NCBI RefSeq assembly: GCF_028609845.1
Contig: NZ_CP063191.1
Coordinates: 186,001-250,000, forward strand
Direction: 5' to 3'
Source of the DNA: Corynebacterium heidelbergense
GTDB lineage: Bacteria; Actinomycetota; Actinomycetes; Mycobacteriales; Mycobacteriaceae
Length of the DNA stretch: 64,000 nucleotides
Position numbers and translations under genes: made by a program. A model generated the notes under the pieces. It saw nothing but the letters and a program-made list of their open reading frames with translations, was not told where the DNA came from and did no database searches. This document shows, piece after piece, positions 17,468 to 25,278 of this stretch. Each line of letters begins with the position of its first letter. Positions within the stretch are counted from its first letter, which is position 1.

Positions 17468-18166
17468 ATGAGCAAGGTTCTATTTGTTGTTTCTGCTGCA
17501 AACGTGTGGACGTTGAAGGACGGTTCGGAATATCCCACCGGTTACTGGGGTGAGGAGCTAGCGGTCCCGCACCGTTTGTTCCGCGAGGCTGGGTGGGATA
17601 TCACTATCGCTACCCCGGGTGCTGTCGCCCCGACTTTGGACGAAACGAGCATGGGTATTGCGGGTGGTCTGCCGAAGAAGCGGAAGGAAATTCGCGAATA
17701 CCTGGATTCCATTCAGGTCGAGTTGGACAGCCCCGTGGATTTGGCAGATGTGAATGCGGATGATTTTGATGTTGTTTTCTATCCCGGTGGGCACGGTCCG
17801 ATGGAGGATTTGTCTCAGGACGCCACCTCCGGCGCGCTCCTGGCGCGCCGCGTAGAGACGAACAAGCCCGTGGGCCTGCTGTGCCATGCCCCGGCGGCGA
17901 TTCTCGCGGCGAAGAAGGAGGACGGCACCAACGTATTCGCCGGCCGTAGGATGACGGGCTTCTCCAACTTGGAGGAGAAGGCCAACAAGGCCTCCGCCAA
18001 AGCGAAGTGGCTGCTAGAGGATGAAATGAAGGCCGCCGGAGTGGACTACAGCTCTGGTGTACCGATGATGAGCCATGTTGTGGAAGATGGCTCGGTTTTC
18101 ACGGGGCAGAATCCCGCGTCTTCGGAGAAGCTAGCGAAGCGGCTCATTGAGGTTGCCGGAAACTAG
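17468..18166 (+). CDS. DJ-1/PfpI family protein (Hsp31-like glyoxalase III / chaperone)
   Basis: A 232-residue class-I-amidotransferase-like protein of the Hsp31 type. The nucleophile-elbow Cys is in GLLCHAPAAIL, the conserved Glu of the family near TGYWGEELAVPH, and the FYPGGHGPMEDL loop is typical. Relatives detoxify methylglyoxal or act as holdase chaperones. AAGGAG about 12 bases before the ATG supports the start. It is co-directional with the preceding amidotransferase gene (gap 95 bp). Its stop codon lies inside a 24-bp tandem duplication. Confidence 0.85.
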   Translation: MSKVLFVVSAANVWTLKDGSEYPTGYWGEELAVPHRLFREAGWDITIATPGAVAPTLDETSMGIAGGLPKKRKEIREYLDSIQVELDSPVDLADVNADDFDVVFYPGGHGPMEDLSQDATSGALLARRVETNKPVGLLCHAPAAILAAKKEDGTNVFAGRRMTGFSNLEEKANKASAKAKWLLEDEMKAAGVDYSSGVPMMSHVVEDGSVFTGQNPASSEKLAKRLIEVAGN

Positions 18167-18195
18167 GTAACTGAGGTTGCCGGAAACTAGGTAAC
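18148..18195 (+). repeat. 24-bp tandem duplication across the DJ-1 stop codon
   Basis: Two perfect adjacent copies, 18148-18171 and 18172-18195, each containing GGTTGCCGGAAACTAGGTAA and each with a TAG that would end the reading frame. The second copy is untranslated. It looks like a recent slippage event. Confidence 0.9.
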
Positions 18196-18344
18196 CCCGT
18201 GAGCCGGGTCCCCTGGGGCTCGGGGCCCGCGCAGATCTACTAGAGGTCGGCGACCAAGGGTAGGCCTCGGGAGCTGGACAGGGCAGGGAAGCGGTAGCTG
18301 GCACGGGTTTGAGGCAGGCCTACGGCGCTCTCGGCCGCCAACGG

Positions 18345-18373
18345 TTGCACTTGTAAGTGAAGCGCTGTACGCT
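18345..18373 (+). promoter_or_regulatory. Promoter of the toxin-antitoxin pair
   Basis: TTGCAC (18345-18350) and TACGCT (18368-18373) are separated by exactly 17 bases. Overlapping palindromes (ACTTGTAAGT and AGCGctgtaCGCT) cover the promoter and could bind the antitoxin for autoregulation. The antitoxin ATG is 58 bases downstream. Confidence 0.6.
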
Positions 18374-18431
18374 TTGACTCGCCAGGGGGAGCTACGCCCG
18401 CTTGGCCACGAGTGGCGGAAGGAGCCGGATT

Positions 18432-18857
18432 ATGAACATTCAAACCGGGAACAAGACCATTCTGTTCACTGTCCAAGAGCAAGAAGCAGCCGCCCGCTAC
18501 ATTTCCACCGCAGGTGACCAGCTCTCTAATCTGCAAACCCCGGAAGCCGGACAGCTCCCAGAGGAGCTCAGAGCTGTCGTAATCAATGTTCTAGAAGCCA
18601 TCCAGCAGGGATCGGCCATCACGGTTTCGTCCGTTCCCAGGGAGGTAACCACTACGACGGCTGCCTCGATGCTGGGTATGAGTCGTCCGACTCTAATGAA
18701 GCATGTACGCAATGGGCGGATAGCTGCTCACATGGTGGGTAGCCATCACCGCCTGCTCACAGACGACGTCTTGAAGTTTCAGGCAGAGTTGAAGGAAGAG
18801 AAGCGACGGGCGGTCTTCGGGTTGATGGATCTGGAACGCGAGCTAGGCGAAGCTTAA
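18432..18857 (+). CDS. Antitoxin with excisionase-type helix-turn-helix (PIN-toxin partner)
   Basis: A 141-residue small DNA-binding protein. A MerR/excisionase-like HTH lies around residues 70-115 (TTTAASMLGMSRPTLMKHV, then GRIAAHMVGSHHRLLTDDVL), the form found in actinobacterial antitoxins paired with PIN toxins. The N-terminal ~65 residues are helical, and the charged C-terminal helix (EEKRRAVFGLMDLERELGE) probably wraps the toxin. I use the ATG at 18432 because AAGGAG ends eight bases upstream; an in-frame TTG at 18402 is less likely. The PIN gene starts 46 bases downstream. AT-richer than the surrounding core genes. Confidence 0.82.
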   Translation: MNIQTGNKTILFTVQEQEAAARYISTAGDQLSNLQTPEAGQLPEELRAVVINVLEAIQQGSAITVSSVPREVTTTTAASMLGMSRPTLMKHVRNGRIAAHMVGSHHRLLTDDVLKFQAELKEEKRRAVFGLMDLERELGEA

Positions 18858-18903
18858 GGTCGGTGCGCGCGACTGGGGCGAACGGCTGCGTTAATCTAAG
18901 CGC

Positions 18904-19380
18904 ATGGTGAAGCGCCAGGGGGCTGTAATACTTCCGGACTCCAACGTTTGGGCGTCCGCTACGCTACACAGTTGGTTTGGGTTGATTGCTGCCGAAAGTC
19001 TGGGTACGTGGTCGTTTCTTTGGACAGAGGATATCGTGGCGGAGGCGGTTCGAGCTCGGCGTAGGAGGTTCCCCAAATCATCCAGCAGGCAAATGGAAGC
19101 CGTCAGAGATCGCCTCGTTGAAGCTTTGGGCTCTGATTCCAGAATCTCCAATTTTCCCCACGACGCCACTGTTGTATACACGGATCCTGACGACGCTCAC
19201 GTGCACTCGGCTGCGGTCTACGCAGAAGTCGATTACCTTGTGACGGGAAATATCAAACATTTCAGAAATTTGTACCAAAATCCGGGCCGCTGTCCATACG
19301 ATTTGATGACTCCAGATGAGTGGCTCTGTCTAGCTGCCCAATCTGCTCCCGGTCTCATCGACCGGGTCATTTTGCAATAA
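18904..19380 (+). CDS. PIN-domain ribonuclease toxin, possibly truncated by an in-frame stop
   Basis: A 158-residue PIN (VapC-like) nuclease: first acidic residue in VILPDSNVWAS, second in the DIVAEAVRA helix, the DPDDAHVHSAAV cluster, and the last strand YLVTGNIKHF. It should cleave RNA with Mg2+ and be held in check by the antitoxin upstream. After the TAA at 19378-19380 the same frame stays open for 37 codons (19381-19494). That stretch ends in a peptide that looks like the normal C-terminus of ~190-residue actinobacterial PIN toxins (FNLPEKLANAGCPDFVDYV...). The annotated protein may therefore be a recently shortened toxin. The start ATG has no clear ribosome site. Confidence 0.8.
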   Translation: MVKRQGAVILPDSNVWASATLHSWFGLIAAESLGTWSFLWTEDIVAEAVRARRRRFPKSSSRQMEAVRDRLVEALGSDSRISNFPHDATVVYTDPDDAHVHSAAVYAEVDYLVTGNIKHFRNLYQNPGRCPYDLMTPDEWLCLAAQSAPGLIDRVILQ

Positions 19381-19494
19381 GATGTTTACCACCGTAAAGT
19401 TACTAAGAGGTTCAATTTGCCAGAGAAATTGGCTAATGCGGGTTGTCCGGATTTTGTCGACTATGTCGCAGTTAGGCTTCAACGGTTGATTTGA
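19381..19494 (+). pseudogene. In-frame C-terminal remnant of the PIN toxin after a stop codon
   Basis: Thirty-seven sense codons followed by TGA, in the same frame as the PIN gene and directly after its TAA. The peptide contains RFNLPEKLANAGCPDFVDYV and has the helical, charged pattern of the tail seen in longer PIN proteins of this type (from memory: LP-EALERAGCPEFA-like). It has no start codon or ribosome site of its own. Confidence 0.55.
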
Positions 19495-19666
19495 CCTTCC
19501 TCATTCATCACGCAAGCCGCCCTTTTCATCGAGAGTAGTTAGACCTCTTTGTGTCAACCCAGCGCCGTGGGAATTGCGGGCATCGCCGGAGGCGTATCAG
19601 GGGCAATTCGGATCAGCGCACCGAGGTGAGATCAAGCTAGGGGGGTTAGGGGCGGGGGCACCGTGA
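19495..19666. other. Intergenic region between the toxin and a convergent orphan
   Basis: About 170 bases with no gene, terminator or recognisable repeat that I can support. Confidence 0.4.
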
Positions 19667-21064
19667 CTAGTAGTTGAGTGCATCGATGCGGTCGACCGCG
19701 CGAGAGCGGGCCGATCGCAACGTCGCGTAGTCCACAAGGTTGTTGCAGGACAGCGTGTAGTTCCTACTGGAAGCGGGCACCAGTGCCTGGTCTAGCAGCA
19801 TGAGCCGCACCTCATCCTTGAGTTCGGGCGGGGCAACCGCCGTCAGCGCGGCCAACCACTCCTCCATCTTCCGCACGATGACAAGCGGGGGGTTTCCGGC
19901 CGTGGCCACCAGAACTTCTAACACCGACTCCGCCGTCACCCGCACAGACGGGGGAAGGTCCTGCGGAACCCGCGCTTTTCGGACCGCGTCTACTGCCACC
20001 CGCGGCAGCCCAGCAGCACTCTTCGTCCGCCAGGGGTACAGCTCCATCCGCAGAACGTGATCCGCCGTGAGGCCGGGGCCGTTGGGGGTTGAGGGGCGGT
20101 TGGTGAGGCGAAAGGTGTTGGCGTCGAAAAGACAATCACGATGCCACGTTTCCACGTACCGGTGCCGCAATTCCCAAGACGGCACAACATGTGGATCAGA
20201 ATGGTCTTGGATAAGCATCCGGTATTGCTGATCGCATAGGTCTATGGCCTCGGCTAGGCCAATGATCTCACGGGGGAACTCGTCGTAGATACTGTGGTAT
20301 TGCGGGGTATGTAACTCGTTGCGTAGGCGGTTTGCGCATTCGTTAACTTGCGCGATAACAGAACCAAAGCTTCTGTGGATGATAATTGCTCGTCGCAACC
20401 ATTCGGAGATGGGTTGGGCTCGCGTTAGGGGGCGGACGCGCGAACCATTGCTGGCCGAATTGCGAGAAGCCGTGCCCTGGACGGTCGCATTGATACCGAG
20501 CCAGAGGATCCGAGTTTGGTGCAAGGGCACCGGGGGTCGGTCGAAGAATTGCGGGGTGATCCGGTCGATGAGGGTGAGGGGAGTGGGGGCGTCCGGAGGC
20601 TGCGGGCGGGTGCGGCTTGGTGCGGGAATGTCCCCGGCCAGCGGCCCCGGGAAAGCTCGGCCGCCCAGGGTGAGTCGGCCGTGTTGGTCCACCTCGGGGA
20701 GGTGGCCGCGATCGGTGAACCACTGGGCGTCGAGTGGGTGGATGACTGCGGTGGGGTCTAGGGGAAAAGTGGTGGGACCCTCGGAGTTTGGTGCGCTGTC
20801 GGCATCGTCGCCGGTTGTGGGAAGGCAGCGGAAGATGTCCTCGGCGCGAACGTGGGGGCCGAGCCCAGCCAGCGGGTGCGCGGGCGACGGGCCGGTGCGT
20901 GGGGGGTGTGCGGGCGACGGGCCGCCGGTCGAGGGGTGTGCGGGCGACGGGCCGTCGGTCGAGGGGTGCGCGTCACCGGAAAAGGCGCCGGTGAGAGTCC
21001 AGAATTCCCGGAGTTGCTGGAAAGGGCCCGTGGTGCTCGCGCGGCCCGAGGTGTCGTTTCGCAT
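19667..21064 (-). CDS. Orphan protein with SPAHP repeats, possible uracil-DNA-glycosylase-like fold
   Basis: A 465-residue protein of unknown function. I start it at the ATG at 21064 (MRNDTSGRAS); the open frame runs on to 21247, but that extension is Arg/Pro-rich and looks noncoding. Residues ~30-70 hold three imperfect 10-residue repeats (SPAHP...GP), encoded by a 30-bp DNA repeat. The rest is soluble. A segment TRILWLGIN near the middle, MELYPWRTKSA further on and NYTLSCNN near the C-terminus are vaguely like motifs of the uracil-DNA glycosylase superfamily; this is only a hint. Divergent from the YeeE-TusA gene. Confidence 0.6.
   Translation of the reverse strand: MRNDTSGRASTTGPFQQLREFWTLTGAFSGDAHPSTDGPSPAHPSTGGPSPAHPPRTGPSPAHPLAGLGPHVRAEDIFRCLPTTGDDADSAPNSEGPTTFPLDPTAVIHPLDAQWFTDRGHLPEVDQHGRLTLGGRAFPGPLAGDIPAPSRTRPQPPDAPTPLTLIDRITPQFFDRPPVPLHQTRILWLGINATVQGTASRNSASNGSRVRPLTRAQPISEWLRRAIIIHRSFGSVIAQVNECANRLRNELHTPQYHSIYDEFPREIIGLAEAIDLCDQQYRMLIQDHSDPHVVPSWELRHRYVETWHRDCLFDANTFRLTNRPSTPNGPGLTADHVLRMELYPWRTKSAAGLPRVAVDAVRKARVPQDLPPSVRVTAESVLEVLVATAGNPPLVIVRKMEEWLAALTAVAPPELKDEVRLMLLDQALVPASSRNYTLSCNNLVDYATLRSARSRAVDRIDALNY
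20875..20974 (-). repeat. 30-bp tandem repeat inside the SPAHP orphan gene
   Basis: CGGGCGACGGGCCG recurs at 20881, 20911 and 20941, a period of exactly 30 bp (10 codons). Copies 2 and 3 are nearly identical across the whole unit. Copy number could vary between strains without breaking the frame. Confidence 0.85.
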
Positions 21065-21218
21065 GTGCCTCGCCAGTGTAGTGATTCCGCTAAGGCGAGG
21101 ATCCCGCCGACGCCGGGGATGTGCCGGATAGGCGGCAGAGACGCGGCCGCAGGGGAGAGGGAGGTGAGGGGAGAGGGGGCAGAGGAGTGAGGCCGGGCGG
21201 CCCGCGAATGCCGAATGC

Positions 21219-21325
21219 AGACAGATCGGTCTACTGCGACCAGGCATTTCTCTCCGATTCCGCTGTTTTATTTGTCAGCAGGAATAGAAGACCGTAGCTT
21301 GGGCCTTCCAGGTAGACAGATCGGT
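21219..21325. promoter_or_regulatory. Pair of TetR-type operator candidates in the 456-bp divergent region (21065-21520)
   Basis: AGACAGATCGGT occurs twice, at 21219-21230 (continuing CT, giving AGACnGATCnGTCT) and at 21314-21325. The first is an almost complete palindrome of the kind bound by TetR repressors. They lie between the leftward orphan (start 21064) and the rightward YeeE-TusA gene (start 21521). The rest of the region, from about 21350, is a C/A-rich stretch in which CCAACCCGCCAG-like units repeat four times; no gene is supported there. Confidence 0.5.
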
Positions 21326-21520
21326 TCACGGTGCTTCTCACGATAGTTGCCCCGTCCAACCCGCCAGTCACCTTCCATCCAGCTCACCCTCCAACCCGCC
21401 AGACACCGTCCAACCCGCAACCCGCTCACCCGTCTCCCCACTCACCCACGCCCAACCCGCCAGTCCCCGTGTAACCCCCAACCCACCCCCACTCCACGAG
21501 AAAGGCCCCACACCCCCGCC

Positions 21521-22996
21521 ATGATCCTCACCGGCCTCATCCTCGGCGCCGCCCTCGGCTTCGTCATGCAGCGCGGCCGCTTCTGCGTCACCGGCATGAT
21601 CCGGGACATCTTCACCCTGCGCTCCTGGCGCGGCTTCACGGCCCTGCTCATCGTCATTGCCGTCCACGCTCTCGGCCTCGCGCTGCTCACCTCCACGGGT
21701 GTCATCGCCCCCTCCGTCAAGCCCTTCGCCCCTATCGGCGTGGTCCTCGGCAGCTTCGTCTTCGGCCTGGGCATCGTCCTGGCGGGCGGCTGCGCCTCCG
21801 GGACGTGGTACCGCTCCGCCGAGGGCTTGGTCGGTAGCTGGATCGCCCTGCTCATGTACGGCCTGTCCGCCGCCGCGATGAAGTACGGCGCCCTATCCTG
21901 GCTGCAGAAAGACCTGACCAGTTACCGCTGGAACGTCACGACCCTCCCGGCCCTGCTGAACGTCTCCGCCTGGGTCTTCGCCGTCCCGCTCGCCCTCGGC
22001 GCCACCGCCGCGGCGATCCACTACCTGCGCGACGAAGCCTCCCGGCCCGCAGTCGCCCAGTTCACGCCACGCAAATCCGGCATCGCCCACCTGCTTACGG
22101 AACGCCCCTGGCACTTTTACCCCACGGCCGTCATCATCGGCGTGCTGGGAACTCTCGCGTGGCCGCTGTCGGCGGCGTCCGGAAGAAACGCGGGCCTGGG
22201 AATCACCACACCCAGCGCGGATCTGACCACCTTCCTCACCACCGGCAACACCGCCCGAATCAACTGGGGCGTGATGCTCGTGCTCGGGCTGCTGATCGGG
22301 GCGTTTGCCGCGGCGAAGGCCTCCGGCGAGTTCCGGGTGCGCGTGCCCTCGGGTACGCAGGCGGTGCGCAGCGTCGTGGGCGGGGTGTTCATGGGCGTGG
22401 GTGCCTCCCTGGCCGGCGGCTGCACGGTGGGCAACGGCATGGTGGAGACCGCCCTGTTCAGCTTCCAGGGGTGGGTGGCCCTCGCCGCCATCGCCGCGGG
22501 GGTATGGGTGGCCGCCAAGCTGTGGCTGAAGCCGCAGGGTGCGCAAGGGTCGCTTGTGGCGTCCCCCGGCCCTTCTTCCCTTTCGGACGCCACCCCCACC
22601 CAGCGCACCACCGAGGATCTCCTCGGCGGGATTCAGGTGGCACCGGCTGGACTGCTGGGAGGCTCCGGCGGCGTAGGATTGCTGAGTGACAAGCGAGCCC
22701 CCGCCGCGCACACCGCGCAGACCCCGCGCGCCCTCGGAAGCACCCCGGAGGGCCGGCGCCAGTTCACGCTGGACACGCTCGGCGCGGTGTGCCCCTTCCC
22801 CCTCATCGAAGCGAAAACCGCGATGCAGCAGCTCCGCGACGGCGACGAGCTGGTCATCAACTTCGACTGCACGCAGGCCACGGACGCCATTCCCCGCTGG
22901 GCCGCCGAAGACGGCCACGCCGTGCGCAACTTCGAGGCCACCGGGAATGCCGCCGGGTGGACGATCACGCTGGAGAAGGCCGGGGCCGCCCAGTAG
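21521..22996 (+). CDS. YeeE/YedE (TsuA-like) thiosulfate/sulfur transporter fused to TusA domain
   Basis: A 491-residue fusion. Residues 1-~345 form a YeeE/YedE membrane domain of two related halves, each with the conserved cysteine motif (GGCASGTWYR in the first, GGCTVGNGMVE in the second). In TsuA such cysteines pass thiosulfate through the membrane by transient H-bonds or S-relay. A polar linker of ~70 residues follows, part of it encoded by a copy of the dispersed GGACGCC element. The C-terminal ~75 residues are a TusA domain with the sulfur-carrier Cys in GAVCPFPLIEAK. Import and cytosolic sulfur relay are thus in one chain. The ATG at 21521 is chosen because the membrane domain begins there; the upstream open frame is Pro/Thr-rich noncoding DNA. 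Confidence 0.9.
   Translation: MILTGLILGAALGFVMQRGRFCVTGMIRDIFTLRSWRGFTALLIVIAVHALGLALLTSTGVIAPSVKPFAPIGVVLGSFVFGLGIVLAGGCASGTWYRSAEGLVGSWIALLMYGLSAAAMKYGALSWLQKDLTSYRWNVTTLPALLNVSAWVFAVPLALGATAAAIHYLRDEASRPAVAQFTPRKSGIAHLLTERPWHFYPTAVIIGVLGTLAWPLSAASGRNAGLGITTPSADLTTFLTTGNTARINWGVMLVLGLLIGAFAAAKASGEFRVRVPSGTQAVRSVVGGVFMGVGASLAGGCTVGNGMVETALFSFQGWVALAAIAAGVWVAAKLWLKPQGAQGSLVASPGPSSLSDATPTQRTTEDLLGGIQVAPAGLLGGSGGVGLLSDKRAPAAHTAQTPRALGSTPEGRRQFTLDTLGAVCPFPLIEAKTAMQQLRDGDELVINFDCTQATDAIPRWAAEDGHAVRNFEATGNAAGWTITLEKAGAAQ
22571..22606 (+). repeat. Dispersed GGACGCC element, copy 2 (linker of YeeE-TusA)
   Basis: CCTTCTTCCCTTTCGGACGCC followed by ACCCCCACCC and AGCGC; it encodes part of the linker between the membrane and TusA domains. 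Confidence 0.45.
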
Positions 22997-23185
22997 GGGG
23001 CGCCGACTAGGAGGCGCAGCGGCCACGCTGTAAAGGCCCAGCGGCTGCCCGCCGCATTTCCCCACACCGGCCGCGGCCCGCCCGGTAAGCTGAAGCCTGC
23101 TGTTGTGCTCTGTCAAGGATGCGGCAAATTTCCCGCAGGGCGGACGAGACTCATTGCCTCCGTGGCGGAAGGATTATTTACGCAC

Positions 23186-24058
23186 ATGACGGGGAAACGT
23201 TCCACCCTTCCCATGCTGTTCAGCGTCTCGCGGCCGCTATCGTGGGTTAACACGGCGTATCCATTTGGTGTGGCTTACGCCTTGGTCACGCGGGAAGTGA
23301 GCTGGACCCTCATCCTGGGCACTCTCTTCTTCCTCATCCCCTATAACCTGGCGATGTATGGCATCAACGATGTCTTCGACTATGAATCGGACTTAGTGAA
23401 CCCCCGAAAAGGGGGAGTGGAGGGTGCGGTCGCGCCTCCGGATAATCACCGGACAATCCTTATCGCCTCCGCCGTAGCCACCATTCCCTTCCTCGTCTAC
23501 TTAGTGGCGGTTGGGAATCTCAGCGCGAACCTGGTTCTGGCGTTCAGCGTGTTCGCGGTCATCGCGTATTCCGCCAAGGGCCTGAGGTTCAAGGAAATCC
23601 CCTTTGTGGATTCCGCGACGTCCGCCGTTCACTTCGTGTCCCCGATGGTCTACGCGTTGGTGCTCGCGGATGTGCACTGGTCTGCGCAGCTCGTGGCTGT
23701 GTGCGCTGCCTTCTTCTGCTGGTCCATGGCCTCCCAGGCCTTCGGGGCTGTGCAGGATGTGGTGGCGGATCGGGCAGGTGGGCTGCGCTCCATCGCCACC
23801 CAAACGAGTGCCGCCTTCACCACGAAATTCTCCGTGGTGATGTATGTACTCAGCGCTGTTTTGCTGTTGCTGTCCCTGCCCTCTGCCCGGATTGTCGCCA
23901 TTCTCCTGGTGCCCTATATCGCCAACATAGCGCCCTATTGGAATGTGGCGGAGCGAAATGCCGAATCCGCCAACCGAGCATGGCGTCGTTTCTTGTGGCT
24001 CAATTACGTCACCGGTGCCCTCATTTCCATGTACATCATCGCCCTGCAGGTCTTTTAG
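23186..24058 (+). CDS. crtEb: Lycopene elongase CrtEb (UbiA prenyltransferase family)
   Basis: Adds C5 prenyl units to lycopene (flavuxanthin route) on the way to C50 carotenoids such as decaprenoxanthin. The 290-residue, ~8-helix UbiA protein has the Asp-rich motif AMYGINDVFDYESD and NPRKGGVEGAV, and the second motif GAVQDVVADR. These agree closely with C. glutamicum CrtEb as I remember it. I choose the ATG at 23186, with GGAAGGA about 13 bases upstream; the frame is open from 23105, but that part lacks similarity. It is the first gene of a compact pigment operon with the glycosyltransferase, crtYe and crtYf. crtE, crtB and crtI are not in the window. Confidence 0.9.
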   Translation: MTGKRSTLPMLFSVSRPLSWVNTAYPFGVAYALVTREVSWTLILGTLFFLIPYNLAMYGINDVFDYESDLVNPRKGGVEGAVAPPDNHRTILIASAVATIPFLVYLVAVGNLSANLVLAFSVFAVIAYSAKGLRFKEIPFVDSATSAVHFVSPMVYALVLADVHWSAQLVAVCAAFFCWSMASQAFGAVQDVVADRAGGLRSIATQTSAAFTTKFSVVMYVLSAVLLLLSLPSARIVAILLVPYIANIAPYWNVAERNAESANRAWRRFLWLNYVTGALISMYIIALQVF

Positions 24059-24082
24059 GGGCGAGGCGGAATAGATCCCACT

Positions 24083-24946
24083 ATGTCGCAATCCCAGCCG
24101 CACATCTGCGTAGTCATTCCCGTCCTCAATGATGCTCCCCTGCTGCGCACATGCCTGCACGCCCTGGCGAAACAAACCCTCCCCGCGACCCGCATTATCG
24201 TCGTGGACAATGGATCCACCGACAACATTCGCGAAGTCACCGAGGCCGCCATTCATCGCGGCCTGCCGTTGAGTGTCATCCAGGAGCCAAAAAAGGGCAT
24301 TCCCTTCGCCGCGGCTCGCGGATACGATGCCGCCCTCCGCCTCGCCGCCGGTCCCGTTCCTGCCCACTGCCCGTCCGGTCTTTCTTCTTCGTCCTTGGGG
24401 ACGCCCCCAACCCCGCGCCTCATCATCCTGCGCTGCGATGCCGATAGCACCCCCGCCCCCACGTGGATCGAGCGCCACTGCCGGACCCTCCAAGCCCAGG
24501 CCGAGCGGGGATCCCGCCGAATCATCGCCGTCACCGGGGTACCCCAGTTCCCCACCCGACCGGGGTGGCTCGGACGCGCCATCGGCGCGGCGTATATCGG
24601 GTCCTATCAACTGTCCTGCGGTTCCGCCCTGGGCCACCCCGCCTTGTACGGGTCGAACTTCGCCATGGATGGGGCCCTGTGGGCCCAGGCCCGTGAGCGG
24701 GTGCACTTGAGCAAGTGGGTGCACGACGATTACGACCTGAGCTTCCAGGTACTCCCCGGGCAAACGATCGCCGTGGACTGGGGTAGTGCCATGCCCGTGT
24801 CCTGGCGGGCGGCCGTGACGCCCCGGCGAGTGGCCCGGCAGGTGGTGCAGACCTTCGTGACCCTCGGTTACAACTGGCGGGTGGAGAACCCGGGGGAGCG
24901 GCTCCGGTCTCGCATGCGTGAGCTGGGGAGGATGGAATCGCGATGA
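24083..24946 (+). CDS. Family 2 glycosyltransferase in the carotenoid cluster
   Basis: A 287-residue GT-A type glycosyltransferase without membrane helices. It has the N-terminal VVIPVLNDAPLLRTCL strand, the VVDNGSTDN motif, the DxD metal site in LRCDADSTPA, an acceptor loop (ALYGSNFAMDGALW) and the catalytic-base region KWVHDDYDLSFQ. It lies between crtEb and crtYe and its 3' end overlaps crtYe by 4 bases (ATGA), so it probably glucosylates the hydroxylated C50 carotenoid, giving decaprenoxanthin glucosides. About twelve residues (SSSSLGTPPTPR), encoded by a dispersed GGACGCC element, interrupt the domain just before DxD. Confidence 0.82.
   Translation: MSQSQPHICVVIPVLNDAPLLRTCLHALAKQTLPATRIIVVDNGSTDNIREVTEAAIHRGLPLSVIQEPKKGIPFAAARGYDAALRLAAGPVPAHCPSGLSSSSLGTPPTPRLIILRCDADSTPAPTWIERHCRTLQAQAERGSRRIIAVTGVPQFPTRPGWLGRAIGAAYIGSYQLSCGSALGHPALYGSNFAMDGALWAQARERVHLSKWVHDDYDLSFQVLPGQTIAVDWGSAMPVSWRAAVTPRRVARQVVQTFVTLGYNWRVENPGERLRSRMRELGRMESR
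24381..24418 (+). repeat. Dispersed GGACGCC element, copy 3 (inside the carotenoid glycosyltransferase)
   Basis: TTTCTTCTTCG, then CCTTGGGGACGCCCCCAACC and CCGCGC. It encodes an insertion before the DxD motif. Confidence 0.6.
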
Positions 24947-25278
24947 ACTGGCTATACCTGCTCAGCGTTGTGGTCAGCGCCGGGTGCATGGCGACCGTGG
25001 ACCACCGGTGGAAGCTGTGCATGTTTGACGAGCGGTACGGGGTGGGCCGAACCCTGGTCGGGATCGGCGGGATCTTCGTGCTGCTGTTCGCGGCCGATTG
25101 CGTGGGCATCCGGTGGGACGTGTTCCACAAGGGGGATTCCCCGTACATGAGCCACGTTCAACTGTTCCCGCACATGCCCCTGGAGGAGATCTTCTTCCTC
25201 CTGTTCCTGGGGTACTTCACACTCATCATCGTGAGTGCGGCGGATCGGCTGCTGGGAAGGGAGGGGTCAGATGCCTGA
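24943..25278 (+). CDS. crtYe: C50 carotenoid epsilon-cyclase subunit CrtYe
   Basis: One half of the heterodimeric lycopene/C50 carotenoid cyclase. It has 111 residues and three membrane helices with the conserved PxxE-like segment (HMPLEEIFFLLFLGYF) near residues 78-95. Works with CrtYf to close the epsilon rings of flavuxanthin. Its ATG overlaps the end of the glycosyltransferase gene, and its stop overlaps the crtYf start, so the subunits are translationally coupled. Confidence 0.88.
   Translation: MNWLYLLSVVVSAGCMATVDHRWKLCMFDERYGVGRTLVGIGGIFVLLFAADCVGIRWDVFHKGDSPYMSHVQLFPHMPLEEIFFLLFLGYFTLIIVSAADRLLGREGSDA

Noticed and set aside
17819..17850. AGGACGCCACCTCCGGCGCG in the DJ-1/PfpI gene
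   Set aside because: Lies in a family-typical segment with no sign of an insertion; not counted as a dispersed-element copy.
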